From Streptomyces sp. NBC_00249 (GTDB lineage Bacteria; Actinomycetota; Actinomycetes; Streptomycetales; Streptomycetaceae): DNA of 64,000 nt. The position numbers were made by a program, and so were the translations under genes. Below are positions 56,829 through 64,000 of this stretch, one piece after another. The stretch lies in assembly GCF_026342355.1 (NCBI RefSeq), contig NZ_JAPEMV010000006.1:372001-436000 (forward strand), in the 5' to 3' direction. The number at the start of each line of letters is the position of its first letter. The stretch's first letter is position 1. The notes under the pieces were generated by a model. That model saw only the letters and a program-made list of their open reading frames with translations, had not been told where the DNA came from and searched no databases.

Positions 56829-57691
56829 AGGGTCAGCTCCGAGCGGCGGCGGGGGTGGAGCCGGTCGCGCCAGGCTCCGGCGAGGCCGGCGACGGCCAGC
56901 GTCGGGAGGACGAGCAGCAGGCCGGGGAAGAGGGTGGGCCACCAGTCGCCGGCCAGCAGCGAGCCGCGGGCGCCCTGGACGAGGGTGCCCAGGCTGGCCT
57001 GGTGGGAGGGCAGGCCGAGGCCGAGGAAGGACAGGGCGGACTCGTGCCACATGGCGTGCGGGACCATCAGGACGGCCGCCAGCCCGGCCTGCGGCAGCAC
57101 CCCCGGCACGAGGTGGCGGACGGTGACCCGCCACCGGGAGGCGCCGCCGGAGACGGCCGCGTCCACGTAGGGCCGGCCGCGCAGGGAGAGGACCTCGGCG
57201 CGCACGATCCGGGCGGTGGACAGCCAGTGGGTCACCGCCACGGACACCACGACGGGCCAGACGCCCGGCCGGAACATGGCGACGACGAAGATCCCGAGGA
57301 GCAGGTGCGGGATGGAGGAGAGGGTGTCGACGACGCGCATGACGAGCCGGTCGGTCCACCCGCCGAGGGCTCCCGCGGCGGCGCCCACGGCCGTGCCGAG
57401 CACGGTGGCGACGAGGGCGGCGACGAGCCCGACGAGCAGGGAGACGCGCAGTCCGTAGACGCAGCGCAGCAGCAGGTCCCGGCCCACGTCGTCGGTGCCG
57501 AAGGGGTGCTGCCAGGAGGGCGGGAGCAGTTTCGCGGAGAGGTCGACGGCCTGCTGGTCGAGCTGGACCAGCGGCGGGACCAGCAGTACGGCCAGGGCGA
57601 CGACCGCCAGCACGGCGGCGCAGGCGCGCACGCGCAGGGTCCGCGTCGAGCGGCGGGCCCTGCCCCGGGAGCGCCACACGGGTTCAGCCAT
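56825..57691 (-). CDS. nikC: Nickel ABC importer permease NikC
   Basis: 288 residues, six helices in the OppC/NikC pattern. The first helix is VLAVVALAVLLVPPLV, the loop motif HPFGTDDVGRDLLLRCVYGL and the EAA loop VDAAVSGGASRWRVTVRHLV. It resembles canonical NikC in the WHESALSFLGLGLPSHQASL segment before the last helices. ATG 57691 overlaps nikB by 8 bases. Confidence 0.88.
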   Translation of the reverse strand: MAEPVWRSRGRARRSTRTLRVRACAAVLAVVALAVLLVPPLVQLDQQAVDLSAKLLPPSWQHPFGTDDVGRDLLLRCVYGLRVSLLVGLVAALVATVLGTAVGAAAGALGGWTDRLVMRVVDTLSSIPHLLLGIFVVAMFRPGVWPVVVSVAVTHWLSTARIVRAEVLSLRGRPYVDAAVSGGASRWRVTVRHLVPGVLPQAGLAAVLMVPHAMWHESALSFLGLGLPSHQASLGTLVQGARGSLLAGDWWPTLFPGLLLVLPTLAVAGLAGAWRDRLHPRRRSELTL

Positions 57692-58688
57692 CGAAGCCCA
57701 CTCTCGGGTCGGCGAGTCCGTACAGCAGGTCGGAGAGCAGGTTCCCGGCGAGCACGGCGGCGGTGGCCAGCACGGTCAGAGCGGCGAGCAGCGGGAAGTC
57801 GACGGAGGTGGCGGCCTGGACGGTGGCGGCGGCGATGCCGGGCCAGCTGAAGACGGTCTCCACCAGCAGGGCGCCGGTGATCAGTTCGGGTACCCGGGAG
57901 CCGACGAGGGTCAGCATCGGGAGCATGCCGGAGCGCAGCGCGTGCCCGAGCAGGACCCGCCGTTCGGCGAGGCCCCGCGCGCGGGCCCCGCGTACGGGGT
58001 CCTCCTCCAGGGCGTCGGCCACGCCCTGGCGCACGTAGAGGAAGAACCAGGGCAGCTGGGAGACCCCCAGCACCAGTGCGGGCAGCACGAGGTGGGTGGC
58101 GACCTGGCCGAAGGTGACGGTGTCGCTGGCGGCGTCGGTCAGGCCGCCGGAGGGCAGGACGCCGAGGCGTACGGAGAAGAACCAGACGGCGAGCAGCCCG
58201 AGCCAGAAGGCGGGGGCCGCCTCCAGGGTGTAGGCGAGGGCGGACACGGCCCGGTCGAGGGGGCCGCCCTGGCGGCGGGCGGCGAGCACGCCGAGGCCGG
58301 TGCCGAGGAGGACGGCGACGGCGAAGGCGCGGCCGGCGAGCAGCGCGGACCAGCCCAGGCGGGCGGCGATGACGTCGGCGACGGGCTGGCGCATGACGGT
58401 GGAGGTTCCGAGGTCCCCGGTGAGCGCCGAGCCCAGCCAGTCCCACCAGCGGGTGACGAGGGGCTGGTCCACGCCGAGGTTGGCGCGCAGCTGGTCGAGT
58501 TCGGCCTGGGAGGCGGTGAGCCCGGCGGTGCCGGCGTACGCCTTGACGGGGTCGAAGGGGGACAGGGCGGCGACGGCGAAGACCCCGAAGGTGACGGCGA
58601 GCAGGACCGGGGCGGCGAGCAGGAGCCGCCGCCCGGTCATCCGCGCCATCGGCCCCCAGGGGAGCCGCCGGGCGCGTACGGCGCCCAT
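57684..58688 (-). CDS. nikB: Nickel ABC importer permease NikB
   Basis: 334 residues. The first helix is LLLAAPVLLAVTFGVFAVAA with the family LSPFDPVKAY after it, then an external domain with LGVDQPLVTRWWDWLGSAL and GDLGTS. Five further helices follow, with VRGARARGLAERRVLLGHAL as the EAA loop. ATG 58688 gives the natural length; 11 bases separate it from the nikA stop. Confidence 0.88.
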   Translation of the reverse strand: MGAVRARRLPWGPMARMTGRRLLLAAPVLLAVTFGVFAVAALSPFDPVKAYAGTAGLTASQAELDQLRANLGVDQPLVTRWWDWLGSALTGDLGTSTVMRQPVADVIAARLGWSALLAGRAFAVAVLLGTGLGVLAARRQGGPLDRAVSALAYTLEAAPAFWLGLLAVWFFSVRLGVLPSGGLTDAASDTVTFGQVATHLVLPALVLGVSQLPWFFLYVRQGVADALEEDPVRGARARGLAERRVLLGHALRSGMLPMLTLVGSRVPELITGALLVETVFSWPGIAAATVQAATSVDFPLLAALTVLATAAVLAGNLLSDLLYGLADPRVGFDG

Positions 58689-58699
58689 GGCGCGGGGGG

Positions 58700-60292
58700 T
58701 CACTTCTGCTTCGGCTTCCAGTTCTCGACGTTCCACCAGGGTCCGGAGCCCAGGCCGTGGTCGTGCGGCTCGACCTGGGTGCTGAGCCCGTCCCACTTGT
58801 CGTTGACCACGTACAGGTGGTCGATGTGGGTGAGGAAGACGTAGCCGGGGTTCTTGGCCAGCTCGCGCTGCACGGTGTCGTAGGCGGCCTTGCGGACGGC
58901 CTGGTCGCCGCTGCGGCGGGCGTCGAGGAGGGCCTGGTCGACGGCCGGGTTCGCGTACTGGGCCATGTTGTTGAAGCCGTCGCCCGCGAGGGAGGAGGTC
59001 AGCAGCTGGTACTGGTCGAAGTCGGGGTCGGCCGGGGAGCCGCCGCCCGCGAGGACGGCGTCGGTCTTCATCCGGGGTTCGATGACCTCCCAGGTGCCGG
59101 CCTCGGTCTTGACCTCGATGCCCGCCTTGCGGGCGTCGGAGGCGAAGGCCAGCGCGTGGTCCTGGCGGATCTTGTCGCCGGAGGTGTACCAGAGCGGGAA
59201 GGAGGCGCGGACGCCGTCCTTGGCGCGGATGCCGTCGTCGCCCGCCTTCCAGCCGGCCTCGTCGAGGAGCTGCTTGGCCCGTTCGAGGTCGTAGGGGCGT
59301 TCCGTGCCGGCGGTGAACCAGCCGCTGTCGGTCGGGACGGGGCCGTAGGCGGCCTTCCCGGCGTCCTCCAGGAGCTTGTCGACCATGGCCTGGCGGTCGA
59401 CGGCGATGTCCAGTGCCTGGCGGACGGCGGTGTCGCCGGTGACGGGGTGGTGGGTGGGGAGGGTGACGTCGCGGTAGTCGAAGGTCTTGGCGGCGAAGGT
59501 CCTGCGGGTGGTGTCCTTCGCGAAGGTGCGGGCGAGGTTCGGCGGCAGGATCGCCGCGTCCAGCTCGCCGGAGCGCAGCCGGGTGGCGCGGACGTCGTCG
59601 TCCTTGACGACGGCCATGGTGAACTTCTTCACGGCGGGCTCGCCGCCCCAGTAGGCGGGGTTGGCCTTGAAGCTGAGCTTCTCGCCCTTGGACCAGCCGG
59701 TGAGCACGTACGGGCCGGTGCCGACGGGCTTGGTGGTGAACTCCCCGCTGTTGACGTCCTGCCGGCCCGCGAGGTGTTCGGGGGCGATGGGCAGCACGGT
59801 GCGCTCGGCGAAGGGCGCGTAGGGGTACTTGAGGGTGAAGACGACCCGGTCGGCACCCTGGGCGGTGACGCTCTCGACGGCGTCCAGCTCGGTCTTCGAC
59901 GCGTTGTTCGTCTTCGGGTCGAGGATGGTGCGGTAGGTGAACTCGACGTCCTTCGCGGAGAAGGGCTCCCCGTCGCTGAAGGTGACGCCCTGGCGCAGCT
60001 TGTAGGTGTAGGTGCGGCCGTCGGCGGATACCTCCGGGAGGGCCTCGGCCAGCGCGGGCTTCAGCTTCATGTCCGCGTCGTGGGTGAGCAGCCCGTCGAA
60101 GATCTTGGAGTTGCCGTCCTTGCCGTAGCCCAGCAGCGGGCTGAGGCTCTCCGGCTCGGTCGCGATGCCGACGACGGCGGTGTCGGCCGCGGTGGAGCCG
60201 GAGGGGTTGGAGCAGGCCGCCAAGCCCGTGGTGAGTGCGGTGGCGAGCGTCGCCGCGACCGCTCCCCGTACGCGTACTGTCCGGGCCGTCAT
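58700..60292 (-). CDS. nikA: Nickel-binding lipoprotein NikA
   Basis: 530 residues, SBP_bac_5 family. The lipoprotein signal ends in LAAC (Cys about residue 29) before SNPSGSTAADT. Fold motifs include LSPLLGYGKDGNSKIFDGL, FSDGEPFSAKDVEFTYRT and VGTGPYVLTGW. The chosen ATG 60292 starts a good signal peptide (MTARTVRVRGAVAATLA). A Nur box stands 34 bases upstream, which is the main reason for calling this operon nickel-specific rather than peptide-specific. It could feed the [NiFe]-hydrogenase at the start of the window. Confidence 0.87.
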   Translation of the reverse strand: MTARTVRVRGAVAATLATALTTGLAACSNPSGSTAADTAVVGIATEPESLSPLLGYGKDGNSKIFDGLLTHDADMKLKPALAEALPEVSADGRTYTYKLRQGVTFSDGEPFSAKDVEFTYRTILDPKTNNASKTELDAVESVTAQGADRVVFTLKYPYAPFAERTVLPIAPEHLAGRQDVNSGEFTTKPVGTGPYVLTGWSKGEKLSFKANPAYWGGEPAVKKFTMAVVKDDDVRATRLRSGELDAAILPPNLARTFAKDTTRRTFAAKTFDYRDVTLPTHHPVTGDTAVRQALDIAVDRQAMVDKLLEDAGKAAYGPVPTDSGWFTAGTERPYDLERAKQLLDEAGWKAGDDGIRAKDGVRASFPLWYTSGDKIRQDHALAFASDARKAGIEVKTEAGTWEVIEPRMKTDAVLAGGGSPADPDFDQYQLLTSSLAGDGFNNMAQYANPAVDQALLDARRSGDQAVRKAAYDTVQRELAKNPGYVFLTHIDHLYVVNDKWDGLSTQVEPHDHGLGSGPWWNVENWKPKQK

Positions 60293-60325
60293 GCTGTGCA
60301 CATCCCTGTTCACGATCATCCGTTA

Positions 60326-60342
60326 TTGCAAAGAGCTCGCAA
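60326..60342 (-). promoter_or_regulatory. Nur box (nickel-responsive Fur-family operator) upstream of nikA
   Basis: TTGCAA-AGAGC-TCGCAA fits the published Streptomyces Nur consensus tTGCaa-N5-ttGCAA in all but one base. Outer bases extend the inverted repeat to TTATTGC...GCAATAA. Nickel-bound Nur would repress nikABCDE when nickel is plentiful. It is placed 34-50 bases upstream of the nikA start on the minus strand. Confidence 0.85.
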
Positions 60343-60445
60343 TAATGCCAGACAGGATCAGAAGAAGACGAACCGGGTCACATCGGCGGCCGGACGTGAC
60401 GGGCGGGGGCGCGGGGGCTTGCCGGGGCGCCGCCGCGCGTGCCAT

Positions 60446-60461
60446 ATATGTCTAGACCATT
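60446..60461 (+). promoter_or_regulatory. DasR-responsive element (dre)-like site
   Basis: ATATGTCTAGACCATT matches the dre consensus ACTGGTCTAGACCAGT at 12 of 16 positions, with the GTCTAGACCA core intact. It lies 51 bases before the GTG of the FN3 lipoprotein gene. DasR represses chitin and N-acetylglucosamine genes in Streptomyces and is released by glucosamine-6-phosphate. The divergent gap 60293-60511 therefore carries a nickel switch on one side and an amino-sugar switch on the other. Confidence 0.65.
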
Positions 60462-60511
60462 CCCGGGGCCCTGCCACGGACCCGTTCCACGGACGCGGAG
60501 GAAGGCACCCC

Positions 60512-61477
60512 GTGCGACGCACCGCTCCCCCGCGCCCCGCGCGCGCCGCGTTCGTCATCTGCCTGGCCGCCGCCGTCCTCACGGCCTGCGCCGGGGGCGA
60601 CACCGCGGCCCCGCACGCACCGTCCGGCCTCACCGCCCAGGCGGGCAGCGCCACTTCGGTCCACGTCATGTGGGAGACCCCCGCCGACGCCGACGGGGTC
60701 ACCGGCTACCAGGTGTTCCAGTCCGGCAGCCTCGTACGGGAGTTGCCCGCCGACAAGACGATGGTGGACGTCACGGGACTCAGCCCGCAGACCTCCTACG
60801 CCTTCACCGTCCGGGCCCGCGACGCCGCCGGCAACCGCTCCCCGCTCAGCACCCGGGCCCAGGTCACCACCCCGGCCGCCAAGGCCGAGGACCACCGGGC
60901 GCCCACCGCCCCGCCCGCCACCACGGGCCGCGCCGAAAGCCCCCGTACGGTCCGTCTCGCGTGGGAGGCGGCGACCGACGACGCGGGCGTCACGGCCTAC
61001 GACGTCTACCAGGGCGGCGTCCGCATCCACACGGCCGGCCCCTCCGACGGCACCACCACCCTCACCGGGCTCCAGCCCGGCACCGCCTACAGCTTCACCG
61101 TCCGGGCCCGCGACGGCGCCGACAACTCCTCCCCCGACGGCCCGGCGGTCGCCGTCACCACCCCGGCCGACCCCGGCCAGGGCCCGGCCACCGCACCCGG
61201 AGCATTCACCGCGACCATCGCTCCCGGTGCGGTCGAACTGGGCTGGACCGCTCCCGACACCGGCCGCCCGACGAGCGAGTACCAGCTCTACGTCAACGAC
61301 CGTCCCGTCACCGTCATCCAGTTCGGCGCGGGCGCCGTTCCGCGCGGGCGGGCCTCGTACCGGCTCACCGCGAGCGAGCCGGCCGGCACGGCCTGGACCC
61401 TGAAACTGCGCGCCCGGCTGCCCGACGGCAACTGGGGCGCCTTCTCCGAGGAACGCCGGATCACCCTCACCGGCTGA
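60512..61477 (+). CDS. Lipoprotein with fibronectin type III domains
   Basis: 321 residues from GTG 60512 with GCGGAGGAAG upstream. A lipoprotein signal ends LTACAGGD (Cys about residue 25). Two clear FN3 domains (about residues 33-115 and 128-217) have typical VHVMWETPADADGVTGYQVF and YSFTVRARDGADNSSPDG strands. A third FN3-like domain lies at about 230-320. No catalytic domain. FN3 units are common linkers in Streptomyces chitinases and cellulases, and together with the DasR-like site this suggests a surface role in chitin or amino-sugar use. Confidence 0.85.
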   Translation: MRRTAPPRPARAAFVICLAAAVLTACAGGDTAAPHAPSGLTAQAGSATSVHVMWETPADADGVTGYQVFQSGSLVRELPADKTMVDVTGLSPQTSYAFTVRARDAAGNRSPLSTRAQVTTPAAKAEDHRAPTAPPATTGRAESPRTVRLAWEAATDDAGVTAYDVYQGGVRIHTAGPSDGTTTLTGLQPGTAYSFTVRARDGADNSSPDGPAVAVTTPADPGQGPATAPGAFTATIAPGAVELGWTAPDTGRPTSEYQLYVNDRPVTVIQFGAGAVPRGRASYRLTASEPAGTAWTLKLRARLPDGNWGAFSEERRITLTG

Positions 61478-61566
61478 GCCGCCCACCGGCCCGCGTCCGG
61501 GCGCGTTCCGACGCCGATCCGAGCCGAACGCCACTGCCGGGAAAGAAGATCGCGCACAATACATCC

Positions 61567-63663
61567 GTGTTCGGTGAGTACTCGGTCAACGACAGTCAGG
61601 CAGGCTCCGCGAGCGGGAGCCCTGCGCCAGAATCTGGCGCCGTGCTGGGAAACCTGCCGCCGGAGACGGCGAGCTTCGTCGGCCGCAAGCGTGAACTTGC
61701 CTGTATGGACGCCCTGTTGGGCGACCACCGGCTCATCACCCTGACGGGGGTCGGCGGTGTCGGGAAGTCCCGGCTCGCCCTGCGGGCCGCCGCCGCGCCC
61801 GGCCGCCGGCACCGCGACGGGATCTGGTGGGTGGAACTCTCACCTCTGCGCGACCCCGCCCTGCTCACCACGACCGTCGCCCACGCCGTCGGCCTCGCCG
61901 ACCACTCCTCGCACCCCCTCGACGAGGAACTGTGCGCCTGGATGGCCGACAAGGAACTGCTGCTCGTCCTCGACACCTGCGAGCACCTCGTCCCCGAGGT
62001 CCGCCACCTGGTGGGCGAACTCCTGCAGTCCGCACCGGGCCTGACGGTGCTGACCACCTCCCGGGAACGCCTGGGCACCCCCGGCGAGCAGGTGTTCGAC
62101 GTCCGCCCGCTGCCCGCCGAGGGCCCCGACAGCGACGCCCTCGCCCTCTTCCGGGCCCGCGCCCTGGCCGCCACCCCCGACGCCGCCGCGGCCTTCGCCG
62201 ACCCGGCGCGCGCCCGCGTCGCGGCCGAGGTGTGCCGCCGCCTGGACGGCATCCCGCTCGCCCTGGAACTGGCGGGCGCCCGGCTGCGCCTCTGGACTCT
62301 GGAGCAGATCGCACAGCGGCTCGGCGCCCGGTTCCAGGTGCTCGCCGACACCCGGCCCACGCTGGCGCCGCGGCACCGGACGATGCGGACCGCGATCGGC
62401 TGGAGCCACGAACTGTGCGAGCCCGTGGAACGGCTGCTGTGGGCCCGCCTGTCGGTGTTCACCGGCGACTTCGACGTGGCCGCCGCCCGGACCGTGTGCG
62501 CCGGAGGCCCGCTGCCCGCCGGACGGGTGGAGCGGGTCCTGGAAGGACTGGTCGCCAAGTCCGTCGTACGGCGCACCGAGGAGCGCGGCGCCGGCGCCCG
62601 GTACCTGCTCCTCGACACCATCCGCGAGTTCGGCCACGACTGGCTGGAGGAGCTCGGCGAGGTACGGACCGTCGCGGACCGGCACGCCCACTGGTACGCC
62701 GCCCTCTGCCGGGCCGCCGACACGGGCTGGCTGGGACCGGGCCAGGTCGACTGGTACCGCAGGACCACCGCCGAGCACGCACAGCTGCGCACCGCCCTGG
62801 AGCACCTGCTCGGCACCGACCGGGCTGCGGCCCTGGAGATGGCCGGGGCCCTGTGGTTCTTCTGGTTCGCGTGCGGGCACGTCCACGAGGGGCGCGGCTT
62901 CCTGGAACGGGCCCTGAGCGGGGTCCCGCCGACGGGGGCCGCCTACACGCAGGCCCTGTGGGCGCTCGGGCTGACGATGCTGCTCCAGGGGGACATGGAC
63001 GACGCCCAGGCGGTGGGCGCCGAGTGCACCCGGGCCGCGGACCGGCTCGCCGACCCGGAGCGGGAGCTGCGCGCCGCCTACCTGCGGGCCGTGTCGGTCC
63101 TGATGCCGGGCGACCCGGCGGCGGCGCTGCTGCTGGCCGGGCCCCGGGCGCGGGCGGGCCACGGGGGCAGCACGAGCGGGCCGGGCTGGCTGCTGTGCCG
63201 GCTGGCCGGCTCGTACGCCCTGTGCGACCTGGGGCGCTTCGAGGAGGCCGCCGAGGAGGCGGGGGCGCTGCGCGAGGCCTGCGCGGAACTGGGAGAGCGC
63301 TGGCTGCGGGCGTACGCCGACTACGTCCTGGCCGTCGCCGCGCTCGGCCTGGGCCAGCACGGGGAGGCCGCACGGCACGTACGGGCCATGCTGTCGGGCA
63401 AGCGGCTGCTGGGCGACCGCTTCGGCATCGCGCTGGGCCTGGACCTGCTCGCGGTCGCGGTCGCGGCACTGGGCGACGGGGAACTGGCCGCGCGGCTGCT
63501 CGGCACCGGGCACGCGTGGTGGCGCACGGTGGGGCGGCCGCAGATGGGCTCCCCGTCGCTGACGGCGCTGCGCGACGAGGGAGAACGCCGGGCCAGGGCG
63601 GCGATCGGGGACGCGGCGTACGAGAGCGCGTTCCTGGGCGGTGCGGCGGCGTCCACCGGCTGA
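61567..63663 (+). CDS. NB-ARC/AAA ATPase with TPR-like C-terminus, no HTH
   Basis: 698 residues from GTG 61567. The P-loop TGVGGVGKS is at residues 60-68 and Walker B is LLLVLDTCEHL. The MNL-type sensor TVLTTSRERLGTPGEQ is followed by GIPLALELAGARLRLW, all as in AfsR/MalT-type STAND regulators. The C-terminal 300 residues are helical repeats of TPR type. It has neither the SARP/BTAD N-terminus nor the LuxR C-terminal HTH normally seen in such proteins, so it may act through a partner. A weak AAGAAGA site precedes the start. Confidence 0.82.
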   Translation: MFGEYSVNDSQAGSASGSPAPESGAVLGNLPPETASFVGRKRELACMDALLGDHRLITLTGVGGVGKSRLALRAAAAPGRRHRDGIWWVELSPLRDPALLTTTVAHAVGLADHSSHPLDEELCAWMADKELLLVLDTCEHLVPEVRHLVGELLQSAPGLTVLTTSRERLGTPGEQVFDVRPLPAEGPDSDALALFRARALAATPDAAAAFADPARARVAAEVCRRLDGIPLALELAGARLRLWTLEQIAQRLGARFQVLADTRPTLAPRHRTMRTAIGWSHELCEPVERLLWARLSVFTGDFDVAAARTVCAGGPLPAGRVERVLEGLVAKSVVRRTEERGAGARYLLLDTIREFGHDWLEELGEVRTVADRHAHWYAALCRAADTGWLGPGQVDWYRRTTAEHAQLRTALEHLLGTDRAAALEMAGALWFFWFACGHVHEGRGFLERALSGVPPTGAAYTQALWALGLTMLLQGDMDDAQAVGAECTRAADRLADPERELRAAYLRAVSVLMPGDPAAALLLAGPRARAGHGGSTSGPGWLLCRLAGSYALCDLGRFEEAAEEAGALREACAELGERWLRAYADYVLAVAALGLGQHGEAARHVRAMLSGKRLLGDRFGIALGLDLLAVAVAALGDGELAARLLGTGHAWWRTVGRPQMGSPSLTALRDEGERRARAAIGDAAYESAFLGGAAASTG

Positions 63664-63697
63664 CCCGCAGCCGGCGGACGCCGGTGTGACTCCTGGG

Positions 63698-63715
63698 CTC
63701 CCGTCAGTACGGGAG
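63698..63715. terminator. Small hairpin at convergent gene ends
   Basis: CTCCCGT-CAGT-ACGGGAG, 7-bp arms, overlapping the stop of the 30-residue gene (63704-63706) and 35 bases after the NB-ARC gene stop. A modest bidirectional terminator. Confidence 0.45.
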
Positions 63716-63796
63716 GGGTCTGCCCGACGGTGTGCGCAGGTCCAGGTCTCGGGGGGCGGGCTTGGGGACGGGCTTGCGGATCAGCTGCTGGCGCAT
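63704..63796 (-). CDS. 30-residue basic peptide gene
   Basis: The ATG at 63796 has a strong ribosome site GCGAGGAGGC 5-6 bases upstream, which is the best evidence that it is translated. The peptide is MRQQLIRKPVPKPAPRDLDL continuing RTPSGRPLPY. It is proline- and arginine-rich, with no hydrophobic helix. It lies 13 bases after the DUF5999 gene, so the two are probably co-transcribed. Function unknown. Confidence 0.5.
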   Translation of the reverse strand: MRQQLIRKPVPKPAPRDLDLRTPSGRPLPY

Positions 63797-63809
63797 GCTG
63801 CCTCCTCGC

Positions 63810-63995
63810 TCAGACCAGGGCCGGGCGGCGGGGTTCCACCGTGCGGCCTTCGGGGAGCAGTTCACCGCTGTCGTCGAAGACCACCACACCGTTGCAGAGC
63901 AGGCTCCAGCCCTGTTCGGGATGGGAGGCCACGATGCGGGCGGCGTCGTGATCGGCGCTGTCGGCGGACGGGCAGGGGGGCTGGTGGGAGCACAT
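63810..63995 (-). CDS. DUF5999 family small protein
   Basis: 61 residues starting MCSHQPPCPSADSADHDAAR, then VVASHPEQGWSLLCNGVVVF-type core (RIVASHPEQGW, LLCNGVVVFDDSGELLPEG). The N-terminal Cys-x-His...Cys pattern and a later Cys suggest metal binding. It is a highly conserved Streptomyces small protein with no assigned role. The window ends 5 bases upstream of its ATG, so its promoter is out of view. Confidence 0.8.
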   Translation of the reverse strand: MCSHQPPCPSADSADHDAARIVASHPEQGWSLLCNGVVVFDDSGELLPEGRTVEPRRPALV

Positions 63996-64000
63996 GGGCG

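Noticed and set aside
58700..60292. Calling the 55121-60292 importer a peptide (Opp) system
   Set aside because: The Nur box upstream fits nickel much better; family membership alone cannot decide between Opp and Nik.

Overview
The window is very GC-rich, codes densely, and its genes overlap by ATGA/GTGA stop-start junctions. Its gene families (DUF5947/DUF6084 hydrogenase accessories, DUF5997, DUF5999, trypsin-STAND-WD40 proteins, iron boxes, Nur-type and DasR-type sites) point to a Streptomyces or close relative chromosome. No rRNA, tRNA, CRISPR array or intact transposase gene was seen.

Layout. (1) 1-10939, plus strand: the 3' end of a [NiFe]-hydrogenase large subunit (group 1h/5, actinobacterial H2-scavenging type), then accessory genes, a maturation protease, a 34-residue membrane peptide and hypABFCDE, almost all translationally coupled. 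(2) 11093-17617: mixed genes (GNAT enzyme, small Cys protein, two-helix membrane protein, secreted M19-like hydrolase with discoidin domain, TetR regulator, aldehyde dehydrogenase). (3) 17704-28792: an iron-box-controlled divergent locus. One arm is an Opp/Nik-type ABC importer; the other is a five-gene biosynthesis and export operon (clavaminate-synthase-like oxygenase, SbnB, type III PLP decarboxylase, SbnA, MATE pump). It looks like an aminocarboxylate siderophore system with no NIS or NRPS assembly enzyme. (4) 28872-30806: small conserved genes. (5) 30972-42355: a ten-gene operon on the minus strand: ATP-grasp ligase, DUF364-like Rossmann protein, cysteine-synthase-like enzyme, dipeptide epimerase, MFS exporter, methyltransferase with a frameshift beside a 15-bp minisatellite, and a second Opp/Nik-type importer. 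Its promoter carries a Zur-like palindrome. I regard this as the best candidate in the window for an undescribed metallophore system. (6) 42468-53349: GNAT, DoxX-like protein with an iron-box-like site, a two-component system, a voltage-gated cation channel, a Trypco1 plus trypsin-STAND-WD40 pair (predicted biological-conflict module), and a molybdopterin oxidoreductase with a membrane cytochrome partner. (7) 53390-63995: a secreted beta-propeller-like protein, a nikABCDE nickel importer with a Nur box, an FN3 lipoprotein behind a DasR-like site, a NB-ARC/TPR protein and two small genes.

Metals run through the window. The nickel importer (Nur site) can feed the [NiFe]-hydrogenase matured by the Hyp proteins, and two neighbouring metallophore-like loci appear to answer to iron and possibly zinc. 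Two long palindromic MITE-like elements (11895-12073 and 30811-30975) end in CTAG, and that CTAG supplies the stop codon of the adjacent gene; one terminus of the first element recurs alone at 29451-29465.
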